Shown here: positions 45,875-53,285 of the stretch, in pieces
Position numbering within the stretch: position 1 is the stretch's first letter
Layout: each line of letters begins with the position of its first letter
DNA from: Pseudomonas sp. PB101
GTDB taxonomy: Bacteria > Pseudomonadota > Gammaproteobacteria > Pseudomonadales > Pseudomonadaceae
Assembly (NCBI RefSeq): GCF_009764265.1
Contig: NZ_RWIR01000067.1
Coordinates: 62,001-126,000 of the forward strand
Length of the DNA: 64,000 bases
Direction: 5' to 3'
The notes under the pieces: generated by a model
The model's input: only the letters and a program-made list of their open reading frames with translations
The model's database searches: none
Told to the model about the DNA's origin: nothing
Made by a program: the position numbers and the translations under genes

Positions 45875-46807
45875 ATGGACAGACAGACCTTGATGTTGTT
45901 CGCAGGTATCGGCGCGTTTCTGCTGCTGGCCTCGCTGATCGGTTTTGTACTCAAACGACGCACCCGGGGAACCGCCAACCCGGTGATCGACAACCTCAAC
46001 GCGCGCATCAATGCCTGGTGGGTGATGGTGCTGGTGATCGGGGTCGCCTTCTGGCTTGGCACCACTGCGGTGATCCTGCTGTTCTACCTGGTGTCGTTCT
46101 ACGCCCTGCGCGAATTCATGACCCTCACGCCGACCCGCGGCAGCGACTACCCGGCACTGGTGGCGGCTTTCTACCTGGCACTGCCGTTGCAATACCTGTT
46201 GATCTACTACGATTGGTACGGGCTGTTTTCCATCTTCATCCCGGTCTACGTGTTTTTGCTGCTGCCGATCCTGGCGTCCCTGGGTGGTGACAGCACACAC
46301 TTTCTCGAGCGCGCCTCAAAGGTCCAGTGGGGTCTGATGATCGCGGTGTTCTGCGTGTCCCACGTACCCGCCCTGCTGACCCTGGACATCGCCGGTTATG
46401 AAGGGCGAAACCTGCTGTTGATCGCCTATCTGGTGATCGTGGTGCAGATGTCGGATGTGCTGCAATACGTGTGCGGCAAGCTGTTCGGCAAACGCAAGAT
46501 CGCGCCGAAACTGTCGCCCTCCAAAACCGTGGAAGGCTTTGTCGGCGGCATTGTGCTGGCCTCGCTGATCGGCTGCGCCTTGTGGTGGATCACGCCGTTC
46601 ACGGCGTGGCAGTCACTGTTCATCGCTCTACTGATCAATTTGCTGGGTTTCGCCGGCGGCATCGTGATGTCGGCGATCAAGCGCGACCGGGGCGTGAAGG
46701 ATTGGGGACACATGATCGAAGGCCACGGCGGCATGCTCGACCGACTGGACTCGGTGTGTTTTGCAGCACCGATCTTCTTTCATCTGGTGCGCTACGGCTG
46801 GACTTGA
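45875..46807 (+). CDS. ynbB: CDP-diglyceride synthetase-like protein, YnbB-like
   Basis: A 310-residue polytopic protein of the CdsA family, making CDP-diacylglycerol from phosphatidate and CTP. SPSKTVEG at 214-221 and the C-terminal signature SAIKRDRGVKDWGHMIEGHGG...DRLDS (266-293) fit the family pattern except Glu282 where Pro/Gly/Ser is usual. It is longer at the N-terminus than some relatives and is not the housekeeping cdsA, which sits in another conserved locus. ATG 45875 has GGGGAG ten bases upstream; ATG 45866 is too close to it. Confidence 0.88.
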   Translation: MDRQTLMLFAGIGAFLLLASLIGFVLKRRTRGTANPVIDNLNARINAWWVMVLVIGVAFWLGTTAVILLFYLVSFYALREFMTLTPTRGSDYPALVAAFYLALPLQYLLIYYDWYGLFSIFIPVYVFLLLPILASLGGDSTHFLERASKVQWGLMIAVFCVSHVPALLTLDIAGYEGRNLLLIAYLVIVVQMSDVLQYVCGKLFGKRKIAPKLSPSKTVEGFVGGIVLASLIGCALWWITPFTAWQSLFIALLINLLGFAGGIVMSAIKRDRGVKDWGHMIEGHGGMLDRLDSVCFAAPIFFHLVRYGWT

Positions 46808-46838
46808 GCGCTTCACCCCACCCCGGGAAAACGCAATA

Positions 46839-46949
46839 CCTGTAGGAGCCGGCTTGCTGGCGATGGACTCCAGTGCGCCGCGTTTATCCAACTTTCCCAC
46901 GTTATCTTTGACGACCATCGCTGCGATGCGGCGACCCGACAAGCCAGCG
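46839..46949. repeat. Decayed REP doublet
   Basis: CTGTAGGAGCCGGCTTGCTGGCGATGG on the left and ACAAGCCAGCGA on the right are about 70 bases apart; the right arm is truncated. Confidence 0.6.
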
Positions 46950-46955
46950 AATGGC

Positions 46956-46990
46956 CAAAAAAAAGACCCCGACAGGTCGGGGTCTTTTTG
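46956..46990. terminator. Bidirectional terminator between the lipid operon and ibpA
   Basis: AAAAAGACCCCGAC-AGG-TCGGGGTCTTTTT is a symmetric stem with A- and T-runs, serving the convergent operon and ibpA. Confidence 0.9.
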
Positions 46991-47037
46991 TTTTAGCCGG
47001 CCGTTTGATCAATCACAAACCCGGCATCAGTCTCGAC

Positions 47038-47484
47038 TCAATGTTGCAGAGTCGGTTTCTGCGCCCCGTTGATCGGGATGCGCTTGGCTTTTGCCTCTTC
47101 CGGAATCACTCGCAACAGGTCGATGCTCAACAGACCGTTGCGCAGGTCGGCAGCCTTGATCTCGATGTGATCGGCCAGGCGGAAGGACAGCTTGAACGCA
47201 CGCTGGGCAATGCCCTGGTGCAGGAAAGTCACGCCCTCGTTGGCGTCACGTTTGCCACCACTGATGGTCAGCACACCCTTCTCGACGTGCAACTCCAGGT
47301 CGTCTTCCTGGAAACCGGCGGCCGCTACGACGATGCGGTATTGATCGTCGCCGTGTTTTTCCACGTTGTAAGGTGGATAGGTGCTGCCTGGCTCATTGCG
47401 CAGGGCGGTTTCGAACAGGTCGTTGAAACGGTCGAAACCTACCGAGGAACGGAACAGTGGGGCGAGGGAAAAAGCAGTACTCAT
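47038..47484 (-). CDS. ibpA: Small heat-shock protein IbpA
   Basis: A 148-residue Hsp20 chaperone. The N-terminal FRSSVGFDRFNDLFE, the alpha-crystallin domain (about 38-128, with YRIVVAAAGFQEDDLEL and LADHIEIKAADLRNGLLSIDL) and a C-terminal IPI-type motif (KRIPIN) are present. It holds unfolded proteins during heat stress. It is preceded by a ROSE-type thermometer and a sigma-32-like promoter, so control is at both transcription and translation. Confidence 0.95.
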   Translation of the reverse strand: MSTAFSLAPLFRSSVGFDRFNDLFETALRNEPGSTYPPYNVEKHGDDQYRIVVAAAGFQEDDLELHVEKGVLTISGGKRDANEGVTFLHQGIAQRAFKLSFRLADHIEIKAADLRNGLLSIDLLRVIPEEAKAKRIPINGAQKPTLQH

Positions 47485-47553
47485 GGTTCAAATCTCCTGA
47501 AAACAATCAGCAAGGTTTTTTGTCTCCGCGACCCGAATTCGGCATCGCGTAAC
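47485..47553 (-). promoter_or_regulatory. ROSE-type RNA thermometer in the ibpA leader
   Basis: In the mRNA UUGCUGA (47514-47508) pairs with UCAGGAG (47500-47494), burying the ribosome site with the hallmark G-G mismatch. A second, stronger hairpin built on GCGA...UCGC with CCGAAUUCGG (47548-47528) lies upstream. This is the known ROSE layout: the weak hairpin melts on heating and opens the ribosome site. Confidence 0.82.
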
Positions 47554-47557
47554 CCTT

Positions 47558-47585
47558 AGATAGGGACCGCTGATTGCATTTCAAG
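47558..47585 (-). promoter_or_regulatory. Sigma-32-type promoter of ibpA
   Basis: Minus-strand CTTGAAA (47585-47579), a 13-base spacer and CCCTATCT (47565-47558) match the heat-shock consensus CTTGAAA-N-CCCCATNT closely. Confidence 0.75.
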
Positions 47586-47605
47586 AGACTGTTTTGAGAT
47601 TTTTA

Positions 47606-48565
47606 TCAGGCCGCTTCCGCCACCGGCAGCCCCAACAAGCGCGAGACATTATCCAGCTCGGTCTCACGCCGCAGGACGGTGAACAGCTCTACCGCCTCTG
47701 GATAATTGCGGGTCAGCATCGCCAGCCATTGCTTCAGCCGCCCCGGCGATTGGCGTGGGGTCATCTGTGCCTTGGCCTGCAGCCAGAAGTCCTGGACCAG
47801 TGGCAGCAACTCGTTCCAGGTCATCTCCACGACCTCCTCTCCGGCCCGTGCGGCGGCGATCTGCCGGGCAAGGTCCGGGCGTGAACAAAGGCCACGGCCG
47901 AGCATGATGTCTTCCACGCCGCTGATCTCGCGGCAGCGACGCCAGTCTTCGACGCTCCAGATGTCACCGTTGGCGAATACCGGCACCTTGACCACGTCCT
48001 GCACCCGTGGAATCCACTCCCAGTGCGCCGGCGGCTTGTAGCCGTCGACCTTGGTCCGCGCATGCACCACGATGTGTTCCGCGCCGCCTTCGGCGAGGGC
48101 CGTGGCACACACCAGCGAACCGTCCGGGCTGTCGAAGCCCAGGCGCATCTTGGCGGTGACCGGAATGTGCGCGGGGACGGCGCGGCGGACGTGCTCGACG
48201 ATCTGGTTGAGCAGCTCGGGTTCCTTGAGCAATACCGCGCCACCCCGGGATTTGTTGACGGTCTTGGCCGGGCAGCCGAAGTTCAGGTCGATCACTTCGG
48301 AACCCAGTTCGCAAGCCAGCGCGGCATTTTCCGCCAGGCACACCGGATCGGAGCCGAGCAGTTGCACACGCAGCGGCACGCCGGAGGCCGTCCGGGCACC
48401 GTTGAGCAACTCCGGGCCGAACTTGTGGAAATAGGCAGGCGTCAGCAACTGGTCGTTGACCCGAATGAACTCGGTCACGCACCAGTCAATACCACCCACG
48501 CGGGTCAGCACATCGCGCAGGATGTCGTCGACCAACCCCTCCATGGGCGCCAAAGCAATTTGCAT
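47606..48565 (-). CDS. dusC: tRNA-dihydrouridine(16) synthase
   Basis: A 319-residue FMN enzyme reducing U16 of tRNA. APMEGLVD at 6-13 and NFGCPAKTVNKSRGG with catalytic Cys98 are diagnostic; KMRLGFDS, VVHART and FANGDIWS bind FMN and RNA. Features such as the early IDWCVTEFIRV point to DusC rather than DusA or DusB. The start is ATG 48565, with a possible GTG three codons upstream. Confidence 0.93.
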   Translation of the reverse strand: MQIALAPMEGLVDDILRDVLTRVGGIDWCVTEFIRVNDQLLTPAYFHKFGPELLNGARTASGVPLRVQLLGSDPVCLAENAALACELGSEVIDLNFGCPAKTVNKSRGGAVLLKEPELLNQIVEHVRRAVPAHIPVTAKMRLGFDSPDGSLVCATALAEGGAEHIVVHARTKVDGYKPPAHWEWIPRVQDVVKVPVFANGDIWSVEDWRRCREISGVEDIMLGRGLCSRPDLARQIAAARAGEEVVEMTWNELLPLVQDFWLQAKAQMTPRQSPGRLKQWLAMLTRNYPEAVELFTVLRRETELDNVSRLLGLPVAEAA

Positions 48566-48640
48566 GAAAAACACACTCGAGGAAAAACGTGCGGCAGTTT
48601 ACTGGATTGCGCGAAGAATCTGCAGAACATCGCGACCACC

Positions 48641-48730
48641 TGTGGGAGCGAGCTTGCTCGCGATTCAGGCGACGCGGTTTATCAGGCACACACCGCGTTA
48701 TCGTTCATCGCGAGCAAGCTCGCTCCCACA
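48641..48730. repeat. REP doublet overlapping the thioesterase 3' end
   Basis: GTGGGAGCGAGCTTGCTCGCGAT and its reverse complement are 45 bases apart (GAGC subtype). The right arm (48709-48730) lies inside the thioesterase reading frame and encodes its last residues. Confidence 0.92.
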
Positions 48731-49159
48731 TTGGGTCAACGCCGGGCCATAGCCCTCGATGAACTCCGTCGGCATGCGCTTGGGCTTGCCGGTGGACAGC
48801 TCGATGCAGACGAACGTGGTTTGCGCACGCAGCAGCGTTGCATTGTCGCTTGGGCGGATCAACTGGAAGTGCCGGGTCATTTTCAGGCGCTGGTCCCAAT
48901 CGACGATCCAGGTCGCCAATTGCAGCTCATCGCCTTCATAGGCCGCCGCCAGGTAATCGATCTCGTGACGCACCACCGCCATCGCCCGGTCCAGCCGCCG
49001 ATACTCGACCAGATCCAGGCCAAGGCGCTGGGAGTGGCGCCAGGCACAGCGTTCGAGCCAGGTCACGTAGACCGCGTTGTTCGCGTGCCCCAGCCCGTCA
49101 ATGTCCTCGTCGCCCACCTGCAGATCAATGATAAATGGCGTTTCCCGATCCCAGCCCAT
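48698..49159 (-). CDS. Hotdog-fold acyl-CoA thioesterase with REP-encoded tail
   Basis: A 153-residue 4HBT/YbgC-type thioesterase. The motif GLGHANNAVYVTWLERCAW holds the active-site region, and the strand pattern fits the hotdog fold; it hydrolyses acyl-CoA or a related thioester, with substrate unknown. ATG 49159 follows GGGAGTTGGGGC. The C-terminal CGSELARDER is encoded by a REP arm, so insertion of the repeat probably replaced the original stop shortly after GYGPALTQ. Confidence 0.85.
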   Translation of the reverse strand: MGWDRETPFIIDLQVGDEDIDGLGHANNAVYVTWLERCAWRHSQRLGLDLVEYRRLDRAMAVVRHEIDYLAAAYEGDELQLATWIVDWDQRLKMTRHFQLIRPSDNATLLRAQTTFVCIELSTGKPKRMPTEFIEGYGPALTQCGSELARDER

Positions 49160-49208
49160 GCCCCAACTCCCGGTCAGATGATTTCGACCGGGGCAGTGTA
49201 ACGGATGC

Positions 49209-50042
49209 TCAGGCGGATTGGCGCGATTGCAGACTGCGACCGGCCAGCAGTGACAACACGCCATCAATCACCCGCGGATCGGCGAGCACGCGCTGATGCC
49301 CGCCTTCTTGCAAGCGCAACAAGCGGCTGTCGAACCAGGCTTCGTGGATCAGTTGCGACTCCTTCACCGGCACCATGTTGTCATCTTCGGCGTGGACGAT
49401 CAGGCCAGGCATGTCGAGCTGATAGTGCGCAACATCCAGCGTCGCGGCGCGCATGCCGACATCCCTCTCGACCTGGCGAATGAACGCCGAACGTGCTTTC
49501 GGCGGCAGCCCCACATAACGGGCAAAACCGCGCAGCACCCCCAGAATCCGCGCCGGAGCGGCAATGGAGACCAGGGTTTCGGTACGCAGGCCCAACTGCA
49601 CCGCGAGCATGGCACTGGCGCCGCCCATGGAATGGCCGATGACCGCTTGCAGGGGTGGCAGTTCGGCAGCGGCTTCCAGCATGGCGCGAGCGAACAGCAC
49701 CACGTTCGCTTCACTGCCCGGCGAGCGACCGTGAGCCGGACCATCCAGGGCGACCACCGAATATCCGGCATCGACCAGCGCGGTGATGAGACTGGCAAAC
49801 TGCGTCGGCCGACCTTCCCAGCCGTGCATCAGCAGCACGGCAGGCCCCTGCCCCCAACGCAGCGCGGAGAGGCCGAAGCGCAGGGTGATGCGCTCCGATC
49901 GCGCCAGCAGCGGCAATTCCCAGTCCCGGGGCGGCAGATCCCGCGGGGTCATGAAGGCCACGCGCATTTTGCTCGCGACCAGTTTCGGGGCAAACCAGCC
50001 CAAGGTGCCATTAACGCCACGAACCCACTTTAACGCGCTCAT
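49209..50042 (-). CDS. Alpha/beta-fold hydrolase
   Basis: A 277-residue hydrolase. The oxyanion motif is LLMHGWEGRP, the nucleophile Ser138 is in GHSMGG, the acid Asp is in VHAEDDNMVP and the His in EGGHQRVL. The substrate is unknown. AGGAG lies before ATG 50042. It is 29 bases downstream of a TetR gene in the same direction, so the two probably form an operon that TetR controls. Confidence 0.88.
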   Translation of the reverse strand: MSALKWVRGVNGTLGWFAPKLVASKMRVAFMTPRDLPPRDWELPLLARSERITLRFGLSALRWGQGPAVLLMHGWEGRPTQFASLITALVDAGYSVVALDGPAHGRSPGSEANVVLFARAMLEAAAELPPLQAVIGHSMGGASAMLAVQLGLRTETLVSIAAPARILGVLRGFARYVGLPPKARSAFIRQVERDVGMRAATLDVAHYQLDMPGLIVHAEDDNMVPVKESQLIHEAWFDSRLLRLQEGGHQRVLADPRVIDGVLSLLAGRSLQSRQSA

Positions 50043-50071
50043 CGCATTCTCCTCAGGCCGCAGCCTTCAGG

Positions 50072-50611
50072 TCAACGCACTGCCGATTTGGCGGCACGCA
50101 GTAATCGATCGGACAGCTCTCCCGGCCCCAGCGCCCGCGCCAGAGCCAGCCCACCCACCATCAAGGCCATATCGGCCAAGGCTTTTTCGGTTTCTTCAGG
50201 ACTGGCCGCCAACTGCGCGACCATCAGTTCCACATGCTCATTCAGGGCGACACGAAACGCTTCCGGCAGCCGCCCCAGCTCGCCGACCGATGCCGGGATC
50301 GGGCAAGCCGATTCGGAGGAATCACGATGCCTGCGCGACAGATAAAACGCGGCCACCAGAGCGCGACGTTCTTCGCCGGTCAACTGCGCGTCCATGTCGG
50401 CAATCAGGTCGCGGCGATGACCGAGCAATTGCCTGAACGCCTCGAGCATCATCGCGTCCTTGCTTTCGAAGTGTGCGTAGAAGCCGCCGACCGTCAGGCC
50501 CGCCGCGCCCATCACTTCGCCCACGCTTGGCTCGGCCGGGCCGCGCTGAATCAGCGCGGCGCTGGCGGCCTTGAGGATGCGTTCGCGGGTTTGAGCTTTT
50601 TTATCGTTCAT
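50072..50611 (-). CDS. TetR-family regulator
   Basis: A 179-residue repressor. The DNA-binding helices cover about 5-50 (TRERILKAASAALIQRGPAEPSVGEVMGAAGLTVGGFYAHFESKD). The ligand domain has a Cys-containing loop (SESACPIPA). It probably controls itself and the hydrolase downstream. CGGAGG precedes the start. The AT-rich stretch at 50620-50660, with two AATATT blocks, is the likely operator region. Confidence 0.9.
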   Translation of the reverse strand: MNDKKAQTRERILKAASAALIQRGPAEPSVGEVMGAAGLTVGGFYAHFESKDAMMLEAFRQLLGHRRDLIADMDAQLTGEERRALVAAFYLSRRHRDSSESACPIPASVGELGRLPEAFRVALNEHVELMVAQLAASPEETEKALADMALMVGGLALARALGPGELSDRLLRAAKSAVR

Positions 50612-50740
50612 CGTTGCCTCCGAATATTACGATTGAAATATTATTCTCATAATAAATTTTAGCAAGTCATAGCTGCGACCGCTGGTCTGACGAACAGTTT
50701 TTTTGGAAATGGGGGAATTTGGCCAAACGCCAGACAAACA

Positions 50741-50770
50741 AAAGGGCCATTCAATAATTGAATGACCCTT
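50741..50770 (-). terminator. Terminator of the Ala-Glu tRNA operon
   Basis: Minus-strand AAGGGTCATTCAA-TTA-TTGAATGGCCCTT followed by TTGTTTG, 27 bases past the last tRNA-Glu. Confidence 0.85.
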
Positions 50771-50796
50771 ATAAAATCCCGCAGAGCGGGTAATCG

Positions 50797-50872
50797 TGGC
50801 GTCCCCTAGGGGACTCGAACCCCTGTTACCGCCGTGAAAGGGCGGTGTCCTAGGCCACTAGACGAAGGGGAC
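50797..50872 (-). tRNA. tRNA-Glu (anticodon TTC), second copy
   Basis: A 76-base gene GTCCCCTTCGTCTAG..., anticodon loop CTTTCAC (TTC), encoded CCA. It is identical by eye to 51082-51157. Confidence 0.95.
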
Positions 50873-50952
50873 GCAAAACCTTCTATACAACTGATCAGTG
50901 CTGAGTACTGATCGATTCAAGGCCGGTGTGGCCAGACCTTGAACTGTAAAAT

Positions 50953-51028
50953 TGGTGGAGCTTAGCGGGATCGAACCGCTGACCTCCTGCATGCCATGCA
51001 GGCGCTCTCCCAGCTGAGCTAAAGCCCC
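50953..51028 (-). tRNA. tRNA-Ala (anticodon GGC), second copy
   Basis: A 76-base gene GGGGCTTTAGCTCAG..., loop ATGGCAT (GGC), encoded CCA. Confidence 0.95.
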
Positions 51029-51081
51029 GGATTTTTCGCCTCGCGGCGGAGTGACATCTTGCAACATCACTTCTGTAAAAC

Positions 51082-51157
51082 TGGCGTCCCCTAGGGGACT
51101 CGAACCCCTGTTACCGCCGTGAAAGGGCGGTGTCCTAGGCCACTAGACGAAGGGGAC
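51082..51157 (-). tRNA. tRNA-Glu (anticodon TTC), first copy
   Basis: A 76-base gene with loop CTTTCAC and encoded CCA; second gene from the operon promoter. Confidence 0.95.
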
Positions 51158-51238
51158 GCAAACCCTTCTATACAACTGATCAGTGCTGAGTGCTGATCGA
51201 TTCAAGACCGGTGTGGCCAGACCTTGAACTTGTAAAAT

Positions 51239-51314
51239 TGGTGGAGCTTAGCGGGATCGAACCGCTGACCTCCTGCATGCCATGCAGGCGCTCTCCCAGC
51301 TGAGCTAAAGCCCC
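51239..51314 (-). tRNA. tRNA-Ala (anticodon GGC), first copy
   Basis: A 76-base gene with loop ATGGCAT and encoded CCA; promoter-proximal gene of the unit. Confidence 0.95.
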
Positions 51315-51358
51315 TCATCATTGATGCATCTTCGATGTCATCGCTGAGGACGGGGCGA

Positions 51359-51387
51359 ATCTTAAGGGCGTATCGAAAGTCTGTCAA
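51359..51387 (-). promoter_or_regulatory. Strong promoter of the Ala-Glu tRNA operon
   Basis: Minus-strand TTGACA (51387-51382), exactly 17 bases, TAAGAT (51364-51359), then a GC-rich discriminator TCGCCCCG. An A/T-rich block at 51388-51420 upstream looks like an UP element. The layout is that of stringently controlled stable-RNA promoters. Confidence 0.85.
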
Positions 51388-51472
51388 ACTTATTTTTGAT
51401 TTTTTTTAAAATTTTTTGCCGACATAACAATCACTTACCGCCCTTCCCCGGAAAAAACGGGGTTTTCCCCAA

Positions 51473-51557
51473 CTGTAGGAGCTGGCTTGCCAGCGATAGC
51501 AGCCGCAAGATTGATGCAGGCTGCAAGGTCGCTTCGCCAGCAAGCCGGCTCCTACAG
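51473..51557. repeat. REP doublet downstream of gltX
   Basis: CTGTAGGAGCTGGCTTGCCAGCGAT and GCCAGCAAGCCGGCTCCTACAG form an imperfect inverted pair. Confidence 0.85.
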
Positions 51558-51573
51558 GTCCAACCCAGCGGGA

Positions 51574-53055
51574 TCAGGCAATCGCGCCCAACAGCTTTTC
51601 CCACTCTTTGTTTTCTTTCTTAGACACGCCGCCCAGCAGGTCGATGGCCTGACGCAGACGGAAACGGGTCAGGTCCGGCCCGAGGATTTCCATCGCATCG
51701 AGCACCGAGACCGAGCTGGCCTGGCCGGTGATCGCGGCGAACATCAGCGGCATGGCGTCACGCAGCTTCAGCTCCAGGGATTCGACCACCGCCTGGATGG
51801 TCGCGGTGATGCTGTCCTTTTCCCACTGACGCAGGCTTTCCAGCTTCCACAGGATCAACTGCATCAGCTGGCGGACCTGATCGCCCGACAGCTTCTTGGA
51901 TTCGAACAGCTTGGCATCGGGGTTCACGCCACCGGCAAAGAAGAACCCGGCCAGCGGTGCCACCTGGCTGAAGGTCTCGACCCGGCCCTGTACGTGCGGC
52001 GCGATCTTCATCATGTATTCGGAGTTGAACGCCCACTTCTGCACGCGCGCGGCGAATTCTTCCACCGGCAGGTCACGCAACCACTGGCCGTTGAGCCACG
52101 ACAGCTTCTCGATGTCGAAGATCGGCCCGCCGAGGGACACGCGCTTGAGATCGAAGTGGTCGACCATTTCCTGCAACGAGAACTTCTCGCGCTCGTCCGG
52201 CATCGACCAGCCCATGCGGCCCAGATAGTTGAGCATCGCTTCTGGCATGAAGCCCATACGCTCGTAGAAGGTCACCGAGGTCGGATTCTTGCGCTTGGAC
52301 AACTTGCTCTTGTCCGGGTTACGCAGCAGCGGCATGTAGCACAGCTCCGGTTGTTCCCAGCCGAAGTACTCGTACAGCAGGATCAGCTTCGGTGCCGATG
52401 GCAGCCACTCTTCGCCGCGCAATACGTGGGTGATGCCCATCAGGTGGTCATCGACCACGTTGGCCAGGAAGTACGTCGGCAGGCCGTCGGTCTTCATCAG
52501 GACCTGCATGTCCATGCGGTCCCACGGGATCTCGACGTCGCCACGCAACATGTCCGGCACCACGCAGACGCCTTCGCTCGGCACCTTCATGCGGATCACG
52601 TGTGGTTCGCCAGCAGCCAGGCGACGGTCAACCTCTTCCTTCGACAGCAGCAGCGCACGGCCGTCGTAGCGCGGGGTTTCACCACGGGCCATCTGCTCGG
52701 CGCGCATCTGGTCCAGCTCTTCAGCGGTGCAGAAGCACGGGAAGGCATGACCGAGCTCTACCAACTGTTGGCAATATTTCTGATAAATATCGCCACGCTC
52801 GCTTTGACGGTACGGACCGTGCGGGCCGCCGACGTCCGGGCCCTCGCTCCACTCGATCCCCAGCCAGCGCAGGGCGTCGAAAATCTGCTGTTCGGACTCG
52901 CGGGTCGAACGCAATTGGTCGGTGTCTTCGATCCGCAGGATGAACTCACCGCCATGCTGCTTGGCAAAGCAGTAGTTGAACAAGGCGATGTAGGCGGTGC
53001 CTACGTGGGGATCCCCGGTAGGCGATGGCGCGATGCGAGTGCGGACGGTGGTCAT
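51574..53055 (-). CDS. gltX: Glutamyl-tRNA synthetase
   Basis: A 493-residue class I synthetase. The HIGH-type motif is PSPTGDPHVGTA (11-22) and the KMSKS-type motif is SKLSKRK. The family length is ~490. It charges the tRNA-Glu copies encoded just downstream. The start is ATG 53055; the ribosome site is weak (GAGAC). Confidence 0.97.
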   Translation of the reverse strand: MTTVRTRIAPSPTGDPHVGTAYIALFNYCFAKQHGGEFILRIEDTDQLRSTRESEQQIFDALRWLGIEWSEGPDVGGPHGPYRQSERGDIYQKYCQQLVELGHAFPCFCTAEELDQMRAEQMARGETPRYDGRALLLSKEEVDRRLAAGEPHVIRMKVPSEGVCVVPDMLRGDVEIPWDRMDMQVLMKTDGLPTYFLANVVDDHLMGITHVLRGEEWLPSAPKLILLYEYFGWEQPELCYMPLLRNPDKSKLSKRKNPTSVTFYERMGFMPEAMLNYLGRMGWSMPDEREKFSLQEMVDHFDLKRVSLGGPIFDIEKLSWLNGQWLRDLPVEEFAARVQKWAFNSEYMMKIAPHVQGRVETFSQVAPLAGFFFAGGVNPDAKLFESKKLSGDQVRQLMQLILWKLESLRQWEKDSITATIQAVVESLELKLRDAMPLMFAAITGQASSVSVLDAMEILGPDLTRFRLRQAIDLLGGVSKKENKEWEKLLGAIA

Positions 53056-53285
53056 GGCATGTCTCGAAAAGAATAAAAGCGAAGTTCAAACAAGGCGCGA
53101 ATGGTAACAGGCGACACCCGCCCGGCTCCAGTGAACAGGGCATTTAAGCCAAGGTTGCGTCTGTAACGCCCGTATGGCGCAGCGAATGGCCGAATATCAG
53201 CCGTTGGCATTTACCGTTTATCGGCTGTATGCCAGATTTGCCTGCTGATACCTTCTCTTACAATTTCTCGACTACAGTTTGCCTC

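Larger units (their letters stand above)
50797..51314. repeat. Tandem duplication of a tRNA-Glu/tRNA-Ala unit
   Basis: Two units of about 232 bases start 285 bases apart. The spacers between Glu and Ala genes are nearly identical too (CTATACAACTGATCAGTGCT in both), differing at a handful of positions, which indicates a recent or homogenised duplication. Confidence 0.9.

Noticed and set aside
50797..51314. Regular repeats that could look like a CRISPR array
   Set aside because: Only two long units, each containing intact tRNA genes; no short repeats with unique spacers and no cas genes.
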